Shown one piece after another: positions 23,126 through 35,072 of a DNA stretch of 64,000 nt (its first letter is position 1; each line of letters begins with the position of its first letter). Origin of the DNA: Rheum nobile. Lineage: Eukaryota > Streptophyta > Magnoliopsida > Caryophyllales > Polygonaceae. A program made the position numbers and the translations under genes. The notes under the pieces were generated by a model. The model was not told the origin of the DNA. It made no database searches and worked only from the letters and a program-made list of their open reading frames with translations. The stretch is from contig WOAB01000606.1 of NCBI GenBank assembly GCA_027886185.1, positions 1,550,001 to 1,614,000 of the forward strand, written 5' to 3'.

Positions 23126-24052
23126 ATGGGTGTCTGCTTTTCTATTGGTAGGGGGTCGGAAGACGCCAAGTCGGATCAGCCGAGGCTAGATTTTCCGTTA
23201 CCTCAGCGATGTTTCGAGGTTGGAGGCCCGAGTAGCCCATCCGAAGACGTCAAGCACGTTCTCCCCGAGTCAGTTGTCCTTGTAGCCAGGAATGCTATGG
23301 TCCCTGAGCCTGCACCTGTGCCGCCACCAAGGGTGGAGGAAGTACAGGAATGGGAGCAGGAAGATGAGTTATCAAGGTATGAACAAGGGGTTTACCAAGA
23401 CGACTTTCTGCTGGGACCAATTCCCGAGGAGATCGAGTACGAGGAGGAGGAAGAGGAGATGCTTGAGCTAGATCCTGTCGAGGAAGAGGATATGATCGAG
23501 GATGATTCCGAGGATGAGGATCCCATCGAGGATGATCCCGAGGATAAGGATCCCATCGAGGATGATCCCGAGGATGAGGATCCCATAGAGGATGATCCAG
23601 AAGAGGATCCAGAGTTGGACCTTGGAGGGCAGAATCAGGAGCCCGGTACAGGATTGTCACCAGTGCCAGAGTACGCACCCATGTCAGAAGTTGATTGGGA
23701 GGCACTGTATACCGAGTACGGTATTAGGAGAAGTGACAGGGAATCTCAGCCTATCCCTACTCCAAGGAGATGGAGGTCGGAATCCGAGCTGCAGGAGATT
23801 CTCCGCCAGAGCGAGGTAATCTCCGCAGAACAACAGCGTCAGAGGGATGAGCTGATCGCCAGTACTCAGAGGAGGGATGGAATAGGAGGACCAGTCATGG
23901 ACGACCCATACCTTACCATGACTGAGCTAGGACTATGTACTTCAGGGTCAAGCAGGGTGCGAAACCCATCGCCAGAGCTCGATGGTGAGCCTAGCCCGAA
24001 GAGACCATGCACGAGTAGCCAGTCGTATGGGAGACATTTTGGAACTCCTTGA
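23126..24052 (+). CDS. Acidic ORF upstream of gag in B (unknown function)
   Basis: This is a 308-codon open frame between the primer site and gag. It starts MGVCFSIGRG; Gly2, Cys4 and Ser6 fit a plant N-myristoylation and palmitoylation signal. The middle is very acidic and holds four or five 10-residue repeats of the type EDDPEDEDPI (23500-23610), with a run of Glu before them. The C-terminal third is mixed and ends near SPKRPCTSS. It is not Gag, and I do not recognise its family. I chose the first ATG in frame; the frame is open from 23078. The last ~107 codons are duplicated downstream. Element C has no equivalent frame. Confidence 0.6.
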   Translation: MGVCFSIGRGSEDAKSDQPRLDFPLPQRCFEVGGPSSPSEDVKHVLPESVVLVARNAMVPEPAPVPPPRVEEVQEWEQEDELSRYEQGVYQDDFLLGPIPEEIEYEEEEEEMLELDPVEEEDMIEDDSEDEDPIEDDPEDKDPIEDDPEDEDPIEDDPEEDPELDLGGQNQEPGTGLSPVPEYAPMSEVDWEALYTEYGIRRSDRESQPIPTPRRWRSESELQEILRQSEVISAEQQRQRDELIASTQRRDGIGGPVMDDPYLTMTELGLCTSGSSRVRNPSPELDGEPSPKRPCTSSQSYGRHFGTP

Positions 24053-24870
24053 GGAGGAGTGGCGTTGCCTATCGTAGTAGTTTCGTTTCTTAGTATTCCA
24101 AGTTGTACTTTGTGTAATATTTCAGTATTACGGCAAGTACTCTGAGAAACACTTATATCTTCGAGCAATGTTGTCCAAACGCTCGAATGATAAACTTATG
24201 TGTAACTTGTGTAAGAATTCGAAGGTTCATCTATAAAATACCAAGTTGATCTATTCTGAGTAATTTATTTACGTTGGTATATTGCATAAGTATATTGCAT
24301 AAGTGACAGGGAATCTCAGCCTATCCCTACTCCAAGGAGATGGAGGTCGGAATCCGAGCTGCAGGAGATTCTCCGCCAGAGCGAGGTAATCTCTGCAGAA
24401 CAACAGCGTCAGAGGGATGAGCTGATCGCCAGTACTCAGAGGAGGGATGGAATAGGAGGACCAGTCATGGACGACCCATACCTTACCATGACTGAGCTAG
24501 GACTATGTACTTCAGGGTCAAGCAGGGTGCGAAACCCATCGCCAGAGCTCGATGGTGAGCCTAGCCCGAAGAGACCATGCACGAGTAGCCAGTCGTATGG
24601 GAGACATTTTGGAACGCCTTGAGGAGGAGTGGCGTTGCCTATCGTAGTAGTTTCGTTTCTTAGTATTCCAAGTTGTACTTTGTGTAATATTTCAGTATTG
24701 CGGCAAGTACTCTGAGAAACACTTATATCTTTGAGCAATGTTGTCCAAACGCTCGAATGATAAACTTATATGTAACTTGTGTAAGAATTCGAAGGTTCAT
24801 CTATAAAATACCAAGTTGATCTATTCTGAGTAATTTATTTACGTTGGTATATTGCATAAGTATATTGTAT
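23731..24870 (+). repeat. 570-bp tandem duplication
   Basis: Two consecutive copies (23731-24300 and 24301-24870) differ at only a handful of positions. They cover the last ~107 codons of the acidic ORF plus about 250 bp of downstream spacer. The second copy keeps the C-terminal reading frame but has lost the N-terminal part of the ORF. Confidence 0.92.
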
Positions 24871-24912
24871 AATATTAATGTATTGAATGCTTGTAATTTG
24901 ATCGGTAAATAG

Positions 24913-27900
24913 ATGGTGAACCCAAGAAGCACGAGGAATTCGACTCGAGCCGGTGCTGGGACTAGCCAAAACCCCAGACCAGCAGGAAGATGTGTTCAGG
25001 ATGAACACGAGTCTGAGTCTCGCGTCCAGCAGAGGCGTGAAGGTCAGGATCAGACCCAGGCACCGACACTATTTGACGCTGCAGCTGTTGAGGCGATCCG
25101 TGGGATCGTGATGCAGGCTATTGCAGATGTCTTGAGACCAAGTGCGCCTCAAGCACAAGAAGTGCCTATTCACGCAGCGGTTCCTGATGTTGTGGAACCC
25201 AGAAACCCCGTGATACAGGAGACTGCCGTTAGGGCGAGGGACAGCTATGGTCGCGCTCTTAAGACCATTACTTTCATGAGACCCGACTGCTATAACGGGA
25301 AATGGGAGCCAGTGGCAGTGACTCATTGGTTCTCCCATATGGAGAGGTTGTTCAGGAACGTGGAGTGTACGGAGGCCGAGAAGGTCCATATCGCTTCTCT
25401 TCAGCTGAAGGAGGAGGCTAGCGAGTGGTGGGAGAGCACTGGTTTGGCTGAGAGCCCAGTGTTGACTTGGTCGATGTTCAAGACCAAGATGGTTGATCGC
25501 TTTTTCTCTCATGCTATGAGAGAGGAGAAGCATAAAGAGTTCTTGTACCCTCAGACTGATGGTCTGAGAGTGACCGAGTTGGCATCTAAGTTCAACCATC
25601 TTCTACAATACGCCACTGCCGAGATCACCAGCGAGGCTCAAAAGATCTGGTACTTCCACGAGTGGATGAACCCGGATATCAAGCCATTAATGGTGCACCA
25701 CACATGCTCTACCTTGGAGCAGTATGTGGATTGTGCCTATAAGCTGGAGGTAACTCTCGAGGAGTCGACCAAGAGGCACAACCGACAGAAGTCGATGCAG
25801 AATCAGAACCAGGGAGGTGGTTTTAAGCGCCCTGCGCCACCGTCTAACTTCGCCAAATCCGACCGAGCTAAGACGGAGATGACACAAGGAGGATCGACTC
25901 AGCAGTCAGGGCAGACCAGGAGTACAGTTCAGTGTTATAACTGCGGTATTGCTGGGCACAAGAGCACTGAGTGTCGGAGGGAGAAGAGGCCATGCTTTGG
26001 GTGTGGACGTGATGGTCATCTGCAAAAGTTCTACAAGCAGGGGAAGCAGAAGGGAGTAGAGTCGCAGCAAGGGTCAGTTCATCAGAGCAACCGACCTAGG
26101 TTTAAGCCTGCCGAGACTCCTAGCCCTTCAGTGCAGACGACTGCTCAGAACAGGGGAAAGGCCCCAGCTGTTTCTGGAAGTCAGGGCCAATGCTTGTACG
26201 AGATGTGTGAGGCAGATGGACCCAACGCTCCGATTGCTCAAGGTACTCTATACCTTCACTCTACTTCAGTGTGCATTCTGTTTGATTCTGGTGCTATGCA
26301 TTCCTTTATTTCGGATAGCTGTGTTAGCAAGTTAGATTTAGTGTGCAACGATTCGTGCGACCCTTTCGTCGTTAATCTTCCTAATGGAGAACGTTTGGTG
26401 GGAACCAAGCATTTGTCCGACTTTCCGATTACCATTCAGGGTAAGGAATTTGAGGCAGATTTAATCTGTATAGCCATGGCTCCATACAACATTATCCTCG
26501 GTATGGATTGGCTGACGCGTCACAAGGCGGTGATCGACTTCAGTTCAAGAACGGTGACGGTGTCATCCGGGGGCCAATTCGTGTGCAAGTTCAAAGGTCG
26601 AAATGACGCTGATAACGGCAAGCTGATCAATGCGATGGCTGCGTTTAAGCTACTACGACAAGGATGTGTCGGGTACCTTTGCTACTTGGATTCGCCCGCG
26701 AAGGATGAACCTGAGGTTCTTGATATTCCTGTAGTTAGGGAGTTTTCGGATGTCTTTCCGGAAGAAATTCCTGGATTACCCCCGAACCATGACGTTGAGT
26801 TTTCTATTGATCTCGAGCCTGGTACGGCGCCGATTTCCAAATCACCGTATCGGATGGCTTTGGCTGAGATGCAAGAATTGAAGAATCAACTAGAAGATCT
26901 TCTTGATAAAGGTTATGTCAGGCCGAGTGCATCGCCGTGGGGTGCCCCGGTATTATTCGTCAAAAAGAAGGACAGATCGTTCCGACTTTGTATCGACTAC
27001 CGAGAGTTGAATAAGGTGACGATCAAGAACAAGTATCCTTTGCCTAGGATTGATGACTTGTTGGACCAATTGCAGGGAGCAAAGGTTTTCTCCAAGATCG
27101 ACCTGAGATCTGGATATCATCAACTCAGGATTCGTGAGCAGGACATTCCTAGAACTGCATTTAGGACCAGATATGGTCATTACGAGTTCGTAGTGATGCC
27201 TTTTGGGCTTACAAATGCTCCAGCTGTCTTTATGGATTTGATGAACCGATGTTTTCACCAGTACTTGGATAAGTTCGTGGTGGTTTTCATCGACGACATC
27301 TTGATCTATTCTCCGAATGAAGAAGTCCACGAGGAACATCTACGGATTTCCTTGTCGATCCTTAGACAACATCAGCTTTTTGCTAAACTGTCTAAATGTG
27401 AATTCCGGATAAAGGAAGTGGTTTTCTTAGGCCACGTGATCAATAAAAATGGGGTTATGGTTGATCCCCAAAAGATTGAAGCGGTGGCCAAATGGACACA
27501 GCCCTAGAGCGTGAAGGAGGTACGCAGTTTTCTTGGACTTGCCGGGTATTATAGAAGGTTCGTAGAAGGATTTTCAAAGATCGCTCTACCTATGACCAAT
27601 CTACTCCGCAAGGTCCACAAGAAGTTTGTCTGGAATGACAAGTGCGAGGTCAGTTTCCAGGAGTTGAAGCGACGGTTGACCTCGGCACCCGTGTTAGCAC
27701 TCCCAGAGGGGAATGACGATTATGTGGTCTATAGTGATGCTTCCAAGTGTGGTCTTGGTTGTGTTTTGATGCAAAGGGGCAAAGTCATTGCTTATGAATC
27801 CAGGCAACTCAAGACGTACGAAGAAAACTATCCGACCCATGATCTTGAGTTAGCAGCGGTTGTCTTTGCGCTAAAGATTTGGAGGCATTACCTCTACGGT

Positions 27901-29634
27901 ATAAGATGCCAAGTCTTCACCGACCACAAAAGTCTCAAGTATATATTTACTCAGAAGGAGTTAAATATGAGACAACGCCGCTGGCTAGAGTTGCTCAAGG
28001 ACTACGACATGGAGTTGTTGTATCATCCGGGCAAGGCTAATGTAGTAGCTGATGCACTAAGCCGGAAGACAACGCATGAGACTGTAGTTGCTCTACTTAC
28101 TGCTCAGACCAAGCTAAACCAAGAGTCATGCGACATTGAAGTCTTGTATGACCAGCGTAGAGGGTACCTGAGTATGATGGAAATTCAGGCTACACTGCTG
28201 GATCAAATCAAAGAAAAGCAAGTCGATGACATCATCTTGGTAAAGTTAAGCAGTGAAGTGATGGATGGGAAAGCTCCCAGTTTTGTGGTTCAGGATGATG
28301 GATCACTTTGGTTTCAGGATCGGATCTGTGTGCTTGACACAGAAGGTCTTCGTCAGTTGGTGATGAGAGAAGCTCATTCATCTGCTTATTCTGTGCATCC
28401 TGGCTCTAGCAAGATGTACAAGGATCTCAGGAAGAAGTTTTGGTGGCCAAACATGAAGTGGGACGTAGCAGACTTTGTGGCAAAGTGCTTAACTTGCCAA
28501 AAAGTCAAGATCGAACACCGCAGACCAGGTGGTGAGATGCTACCTCTCCCCGTTCCAGAATGGAAATGGGAGGACATTTCCATGGACTTCGTCACTGGGC
28601 TACCCAAGACTCGAAATCAGAGAGATGCTATCTGGGTAATTGTGGATAGGCTTACGAAGAGTGCTCATTTCATAGCCATCAAGACCACATGGGAAACTCA
28701 GAAGCTAGCCGAAGTTTACCAGAAGGAGATTGTCCGCTTACATGGCATTCCTAAAACCATTGTATCGGACCGAGATGGCCGTTTCATGTCAAGATTCTGG
28801 AAGGAACTTCATAAGGCTATGGGGACCGAGTTGAGGTTCAGTACATCATTTCATCCTCAGACAGATGGCCAGTCTGAAAGGACCATCCAGACTCTGGAGG
28901 ATATGCTTAGAGCTTGTGTGCCCGATCGTCCGACTAGCTGGGAGGACAGCTTGAGTCTGATTGAGTTCATGTACAACAATAGCTGGCATGCTACAATCAA
29001 GATGGCTCCGTTTGAAGCTTTGTATGGTCACAGATGCAGATCTCCGATTTGTTGGGACGATAATGCCGACAAAATTCTGCTTGGACCAGAGTTGGTCGAA
29101 AGGACGGCTTCAGACATTGCTTTGATCAGACAAAGAATGTTGACCGCTCAGAGTCGACAGAAGTCCTACGCAGATCGGAAGCGCAGGACTGTCGAGTTCG
29201 AGGTCGGTGACAATGTTTTTGTCAAGGTATCGCCATCCAAAGGAGTTTTCAGATTTGGTAAGCGTGGGAAGCTTAACCCTCGCTACATGGGACCATTCGA
29301 GATTCTGGATAGAGTGGGATCTCTAGCATACCGCTTGGCGTTGCCACCATCGGCTCACCCAGTGCATAACGTGTTCCACGTGTCTTTACTCAGAAGGTAT
29401 GTACCAGATGAGTCTCATGTACTTAGTTACGAGGACATCGAGATTCAAGCTAATGGTACTTATGAAGAGTTGCCCGTGCACATTTTGGAGCGTCGGGAGA
29501 AGCATTTGCGCAACAAGATCGTACCTTTGGTACGAGTGCTGTGGTCCAAGTCAGGGACCGAAGAAGTTACTTGGGAGACGTGGGAAACCGAGTCAGATAT
29601 GCTCAGGCGTTTTCCCGAGTTATTCTCGACCTAA
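24913..29634 (+). pseudogene. Element B gag-pol polyprotein, one nonsense codon
   Basis: Starting at ATG 24913, 1,573 codons are open except TAG at 27505-27507, where element A has CAG (Gln). Order: Gag; zinc knuckle 1 (C341, C344); zinc knuckle 2, whose last ligand is Tyr instead of Cys (GHLQKFYKQ); protease DSGA at D458; RT FIDD with D794/D795; RNase H with D942; integrase HHCC region then D1225, D1286 and E1322 (DD35E spacing); GPF motif; and chromodomain ending RRFPELFST. The product would assemble particles, copy RNA to DNA and integrate it, with the chromodomain steering to chromatin marks. The stop sits between RT and RNase H. Confidence 0.93.
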
Positions 29635-29656
29635 GTTTCGGGGTCGAAACTTCTTG

Positions 29657-29670
29657 TAAGGGGGAGGAGA
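29657..29670 (+). promoter_or_regulatory. Polypurine tract of B
   Basis: TAAGGGGGAGGAGA lies directly before the 3' LTR, as in A. Confidence 0.8.
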
Positions 29671-32113
29671 TGTGATACCCCATATTTTTGTAAGGTTATT
29701 TTGGGAATTATGGAATTTTCCCGAGTACCCGTTTTGTACGTCGGATTTAATTCAGGTAGCTTGAGACATTTTGTAATGTGCTCTGTATCTGTAATATTTT
29801 TCTCAGTGAAATAATATACAGACAAGGTGTCTTAGATTTTAATTGTCGTTCGCGTACGATAATTTTTATCCCGGTTTAACGTCTGGTTTGTTCAAAGATG
29901 AACGGGCGGGAAAAGGGAGAAACGGCGACCGCCGTTCAGAAACGGCGACCGCCGTGGTTGGGCCCGAGGAGTCAGCGTGTCAGCTTCTTGCTGGCCGCGA
30001 CAGACCTGGCAACGGCGACCGCCGCATTTACGGCGACCGCCGCGTGCCCGCCGCAGGCAAAAACGGCGACCGCCGTGATTGTCCAGTGGGCATTGCCCGT
30101 TGGTCGCCGGCGGTAATCGAGGGCGCCGATCTTGCTTTCGGCCGCGTCTCAGGGTTTGGTTGAACGCTTCAGACACTTTGGCTATAAAAGGAGGTGTTGG
30201 GGGTGAGGTTTTGAGCCATCCCAGCACCAAACCTCTGCCAAATTTGCCTCTCGCCGGAGTTGTGTTTTCGCCGGAGTTTGAAGGTCTCGCCGGTGTTGCT
30301 TTGGTGTGGTTCCTGAGTGCCTTTGTGAAGCTTTTGGTTAGCCTTGGAGGTTAGAAGCCAAGGCAAGTCGAAGGAGGCCAAACCACTCGTGTTTTGGGGT
30401 GAGTTTTCTCTCGTTCTGTGTCGTCTGAGTTCGTCACGGCGACCGCCGTGTTCTTCGCGGCGACCGCCGTGATGAATACGGCGACCGTCGTGATGAATAC
30501 GGCGACCGCCGCCAAGAACGGCGACCGCCGCCAGTGCCCAGAATGCCTTCGTGGCTTTGGCTTGGTCGGTTGTCGTCGTGGCGTCTTTCCTTTCGTATTC
30601 TTTCGCCGTGTTTAGATTCGTACTGTTTATGTCGGATCTAACTTAGGGTTCCTTTTATGGGTCGACTCGAAGGTTGTTGTGCTATCGGAACTACCGTGTC
30701 GAGCCCGGAATCCAGTTGACGTCTTTAGACTATTCTGCGGAGTAAGGCAAGTGGCGGTTCGCTCTTGCTCTTTCGTTCCATATTTATATTAATTATCAGT
30801 AGTTTATCTGAGTAATTAATTTGGAATGAATATTCTGTTTGTCTGGAAACGGTTTTGATAAACTGTTTTGAAAATCATATAATAGGTTGTATATCTGTTA
30901 GAACAACGCTATTATCTGTGATCGTCTTTCGTGCCTTTATGTGGATTTATCCTGTAAATGTTGTGGTGCTATAACTGTTTAGTTAGCACTGTTAAATAGG
31001 AACGTTACTCGGACTCTGTCCAGTCGTTTCTTTATAATCTGGTATCGGGATGGCTCGTCCCCATCTGGTACTATTCTAAGATCATGATCGGTCTTTTACA
31101 CATGTGTGTAGAGACAGGACACTTAGCTGGTGTCACAAACCTTTCAGTATACGTCACTCTCGACGAAACGTATACTAAGATGTGTCGTCCCACTGGTGGG
31201 GTACACATGTAAAAGTCTATAATGTGATGTGTGTTTTAAAACATAAATCAGATAAGTGCTACCTTGACGCACATAATTAATACACCTTGGGCGAGTAGTG
31301 CAGCTAAGTTATAGTGCAGCTAGGAAAACTCGTCTTGACTTGAATGTAGTACGTTCTCTTTCCAATCTGGATTCGCTGTAGGCAATGAGGTTGGTCGTGA
31401 ACCGAAGCATCTCAGTCAGTTTTAAATCATTGTTGAATGATTCTGTAACTTTCCAGATTTGTCATACTTCCTTAAAGACTCAATCTCTTGGAGTCTCTTT
31501 TCGAGTTGATTTCTGTGAAGATTCAGTCTTCCAGAATCTTCTCCTGTGCATACCTCTTGTTTATTCCAGTAGGAATATGATGGTTGACTACCGTTATCGG
31601 TTATTATCCGAGAAGCGATGAGTCTAACCTAATATGACTGCTTCGAACCAGTCTGCTTTATACCCTTGCTAGTCTATTCATTTAGACTAACCAACCAATA
31701 TTTTCCCTTGCATGGTTGGCTGGTGTCATCCGTTCGATTCGGCACATCAGTTAAGAAGTAGCTCAGAAGATTAGAAGGACTATGGAGTCGGCGGTGGTTT
31801 TTGAATGTTTTAATTATTTCTTTAATCAGGTTATGATCCTTTGGACAATAACTCCGATTATAATATACTTTTTTAGTATTCCGCTGTGTTTGGTTTAAAC
31901 TATGTTTTGACCTATTCGGGATTGGGTTGTAATCCCGTAACTCTTATTTCCTTGACAATGTTATGTTTTGGAATTTAATGCTTGATCATTATGTATCAAT
32001 CGCATTTCATAAATTGTATTTATATGGTAAAGCCTTGGGTGATCTCGGTAAGGAACACTGGGGTCACTGGCGGTAATACATTTCCAAAAGGGTTAAGTTT
32101 TGGGGGTGTTACA
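29671..32113 (+). repeat. 3' LTR of element B
   Basis: The block is 2,443 bp, TGTGATACCCC to GGGTGTTACA. It is longer than the 5' LTR mainly through one extra GGCGACCGCCG unit near 29940 and retention of a short segment near 31305. The TATA box is at 30183-30190. Confidence 0.95.
30183..30190 (+). promoter_or_regulatory. TATA box of the B 3' LTR
   Basis: TATAAAAG is in the same context as at 21001. Transcripts from here would read out into the mariner remnant downstream. Confidence 0.65.
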
Positions 32114-33189
32114 ATAGGATGATCAAGCAAGGTTCAATAAAGCCACATACAAATCCACTCCATCCTGGTTTGAGTGAGGGACATAAGAAGACTAGGTTGG
32201 AGTGGGTACTGAAGTTACTACAAGGGGATACTGTAGAAACTAAGTCAGTGTATTATCCAATGTTTGATTTTGTACACTTGGATGAGAAGTTGTTTTATCT
32301 AACTAATAAATCACAAAGAGTATATCTAGCACAGAATGAAAGGGGCAAGTACAGAGCTGCAAGTTCATCAAAATTCAATCCCAAAGTTATGTTCACTACA
32401 GTTGTAGCAAGGCCTAGATTTGATGCAGAGGGACAGTGCATTTTTGATGGGAAGATAGGAATCTTTCCATTCACATATCAATAACCAACAAAAAGGTCAT
32501 CCAAAAACAGAGAGAAGGGGACAGTAGTTACAAAGCTAGTTGAATCAGTCAACAAGCAAGTGACAAGGAACATGTTGATAAACCAAATCATTCCAGCAAT
32601 CAAGGAAAAATGGCCACAAGATGGAGCTCAAAGAGTTATATTCATACAACAAGACAATGCAAAGGCCCATATAACTCAACAAGATCCAGAATGGCAACAT
32701 GTGTACATTCAGGATGGATTCACTTTTATTTTAATACAACAACCAGCTAATAGTCCAGATCTAAACATCTTAGATCTAGGATTTTTCAGAAGCATTCAGT
32801 CACTCATGCACAAGAAAATGCCAAAAGATGTTGATCATATGTTACAAGCAGTGCATGAAGCATTTTTTGAGTTGGCCCCTACAACTCTAAGTGATGTGTG
32901 GATGACACTACAATTTGTGATGAATGAAATACTTAAATGCAAGGGAGGCATTGAGTATGATATGCCACATGTAAACAAGAAAAAATTAGTGGCTCAGGGG
33001 AATCTACCAAGAGAAATCAAGGCACCTATGTGGGCTATCATAGAAGCATGAGACATAGTACATGGGGGTGCACAACAAGCAGATCAACAACCAGGAACAT
33101 CTAATACAGGCCAACAGAGTCAACAAGGGACAACAGTTTATGAAGATCAAGACACTGAAGAAGCACTTGAAGACAGTCAGTTTATTTAG
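32114..33189 (+). pseudogene. Mariner-like transposase, catalytic half
   Basis: It continues the frame interrupted at 20508. Catalytic residues are recognisable: first Asp in VHLDEKLFYL, second in FIQQDNAKAH, third in NILDLGFF, with 39 residues between the last two (DD39D, the plant mariner signature). The conserved KVMFTTVVARPRFD and KIGIFPFTYQ segments are present. Stops interrupt it at about 32482 and at 33049-33051; after the latter the frame continues to 33189 with a Gln-rich acidic tail. It cannot make a full transposase. Confidence 0.9.
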
Positions 33190-34821
33190 CAATATATGAC
33201 AAAGATTGAACATTTTGTGTACAATAAAATCTTAGGAGATAAAGTAACATATTTTCTCTAGCTTAAGTATGTTTTGTTTGGGTCAGAAAGCTATTATTTG
33301 AAGCAGGAAATTGTAAGGTAGCAGGGACTTGTGTAATTTTGTAAACAATCACAAGTAATGGCACAACAATGACAATGCCTATCTTTTCATATAATGAATT
33401 GCACAACACTTACTAACATAATTGGAACTGATATGGTTAGTGTTTAAATAATCTCAGATGTCCCTATCACCCTCATAGACACAAACCCAATCACAATACC
33501 TTAGCATACATATAAGCATCAATCAGTCATTTGACTGTGTTCCTATGGCACACTAAGACAATGAACATGCAGGGAATGCATCTCAGTTTCAAGACTTCAT
33601 CATAGATAGACTCAAGGAGAATGAAACAGTACATATTTGCAATAAATGCTAATGAGTTGTAGATATTATGATCTCATTTCAACTAAACAAGGACAATGAC
33701 AATATTAGGATTTGAACATAATTATGTAGCAATCCAATAGAAACAGAGCAATAGAAGCACACTGATCAACAACAACAACACCAATCACAAGAGCTTTTAG
33801 ACCTGTAGGACAAACCAGACAAAGGAAATGCATCTCAGTTGTATTAAGACTTCATAATTGAAGAGTACAATTTTTCTCAAATGTCCCCATAGCCCTCATA
33901 GATACAAGACCAATCACAAGACCTTAACATACACATATGCATCAATCAATCACATGTGAAAGTGTTCCTATGGAACATTAAGGCAGCCATATTAAAGGTC
34001 TTGCATCTCAGTGTTAAGACTTCATCATTGAAATGCACAAATAATCTCAGATGTCCCCATAACCCTCATAGACACAAGACCAATCACAAGACTTAACATA
34101 CACATAATCAACAATCAACCACATGTAAAAGTGTTCCTATGGCACATTAAGGCAGTGATATTAAAGGTATTTCATCTCAGTTTTAAGACTTCATCATTGA
34201 AATGGATAAATAATCTTGGATGTCCCCATAACCCTCATAGATACAAGACCAATCACAAGACCTTAACATACACATAAGCATCAATCAATTACATGTGACA
34301 GTGTTGCTATGGCACATTAAGACAGTGAGCATAAAGGTTTTGCATCTCAGCTATATTGCATCATCACTGATAACCCTAACTGATCAATCCAACATCTCAT
34401 TCAATAGTGAACAATCTAATAATACATGATCACCATTACATTCAGCAGTTCTCATTGAACAGAGTATCAACAATAACAGTGAACAACAAATCAACAGGCT
34501 ACACTTCTAAGAACAATCCAATATAAGAGTACATGCATATGATCAATCCAACTTCCAAGCATGCATCAGAGTACATGCATATGATCAATATAAGGTTCTG
34601 CAGTCCCAATGTAACAGAGAATCAACAAAAAAAATAGAACACCAACACCAAAACACTGCAAATTATCAGCATGCATAATCCAACAATAGAACAACAAATC
34701 CAGAATCAATCCAATGTCTCAGTCAACAACACAACAAACTCATTCAACAACATGCATAATTCAGAGCAACAATCTCAGCAAAAGTACCAGAAATAAACAA
34801 CTTAACAAGAGTGAGACTTAG
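33190..34821 (+). other. Non-coding 3' region of the mariner remnant
   Basis: There is no gene. It holds the 170-bp tandem repeats (33448-34375) and, at 33610-33830, a segment resembling the 5' subterminal region at 19640-19780 in direct orientation. A degenerate inverted copy of the left terminus follows (AAGAGCTTTTAG...AGGACAAAC near 33790). From 34380 on it is A-rich with short recurring phrases such as AGTACATGCATATGATCAAT. Confidence 0.6.
33448..34375 (+). repeat. About 170-bp tandem repeats
   Basis: Four imperfect units begin TAATCTCAGATGTCCCCATA and contain CCAATCACAAGACCTTAACA, GTGTTCCTATGGCACATTA and TTAAGACTTCATCATTGAA. They start near 33448, 33871, 34041 and 34210. The last three are contiguous; the first is separated by the 33610-33830 insert. 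Confidence 0.85.
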
Positions 34822-35072
34822 CTAAACATCAGAATCAGAGGTAACATCACCATCATCGGGGACGATTTTTCCGTCAGAAGACAGAACAACAACTTCATCG
34901 TCAGGGGAATCAGGGATTACAACAATCTCAGGGGAATCAACGACGACAACAATCTCTGCGATATCGGGGAGCACAACGATCTCTGGGTAATCAAAGACCG
35001 CTTCATCTCCAGGGGGCTCAGGCGACCACATCATCCCATCCACAGTTTCCTCTGAGCCAACATGAGTGTAGC
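34822..35072 (-). pseudogene. Antisense acidic ORF, C-terminal part
   Basis: The minus-strand frame reads through THVGSEETVDGMMWSPEPPG, is rich in Asp, Glu, Val and Ser-Pro, contains repeats of the type EIVVxPDSP, and ends DGDVTSDSDV-stop. It is in frame with the piece at 44244-44366 once element C and one target-site copy are set aside, giving about 122 codons. I do not recognise the protein. It could be a second gene of the mariner-type element, a captured host fragment or an unrelated host gene. Confidence 0.5.

Larger units (their letters stand above)
20509..32113 (+). mobile_element. Nearly intact chromovirus element B
   Basis: The 11,605-bp element has two LTRs (2,407 and 2,443 bp), a tRNA-iMet primer site, an extra ORF, gag-pol with chromodomain and a polypurine tract. 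Perfect 5-bp target duplications ATAGG flank it (20504-20508 and 32114-32118). It interrupts the mariner transposase gene. The LTRs differ by scattered, mainly transition-type changes and by indels in the GC-rich repeats, so insertion was not very recent. Confidence 0.95.

Noticed and set aside
23295..23705. Minus-strand ORF with repeated DHPRWDPHPR peptide
   Set aside because: Shadow of the acidic repeat region of the plus-strand ORF.
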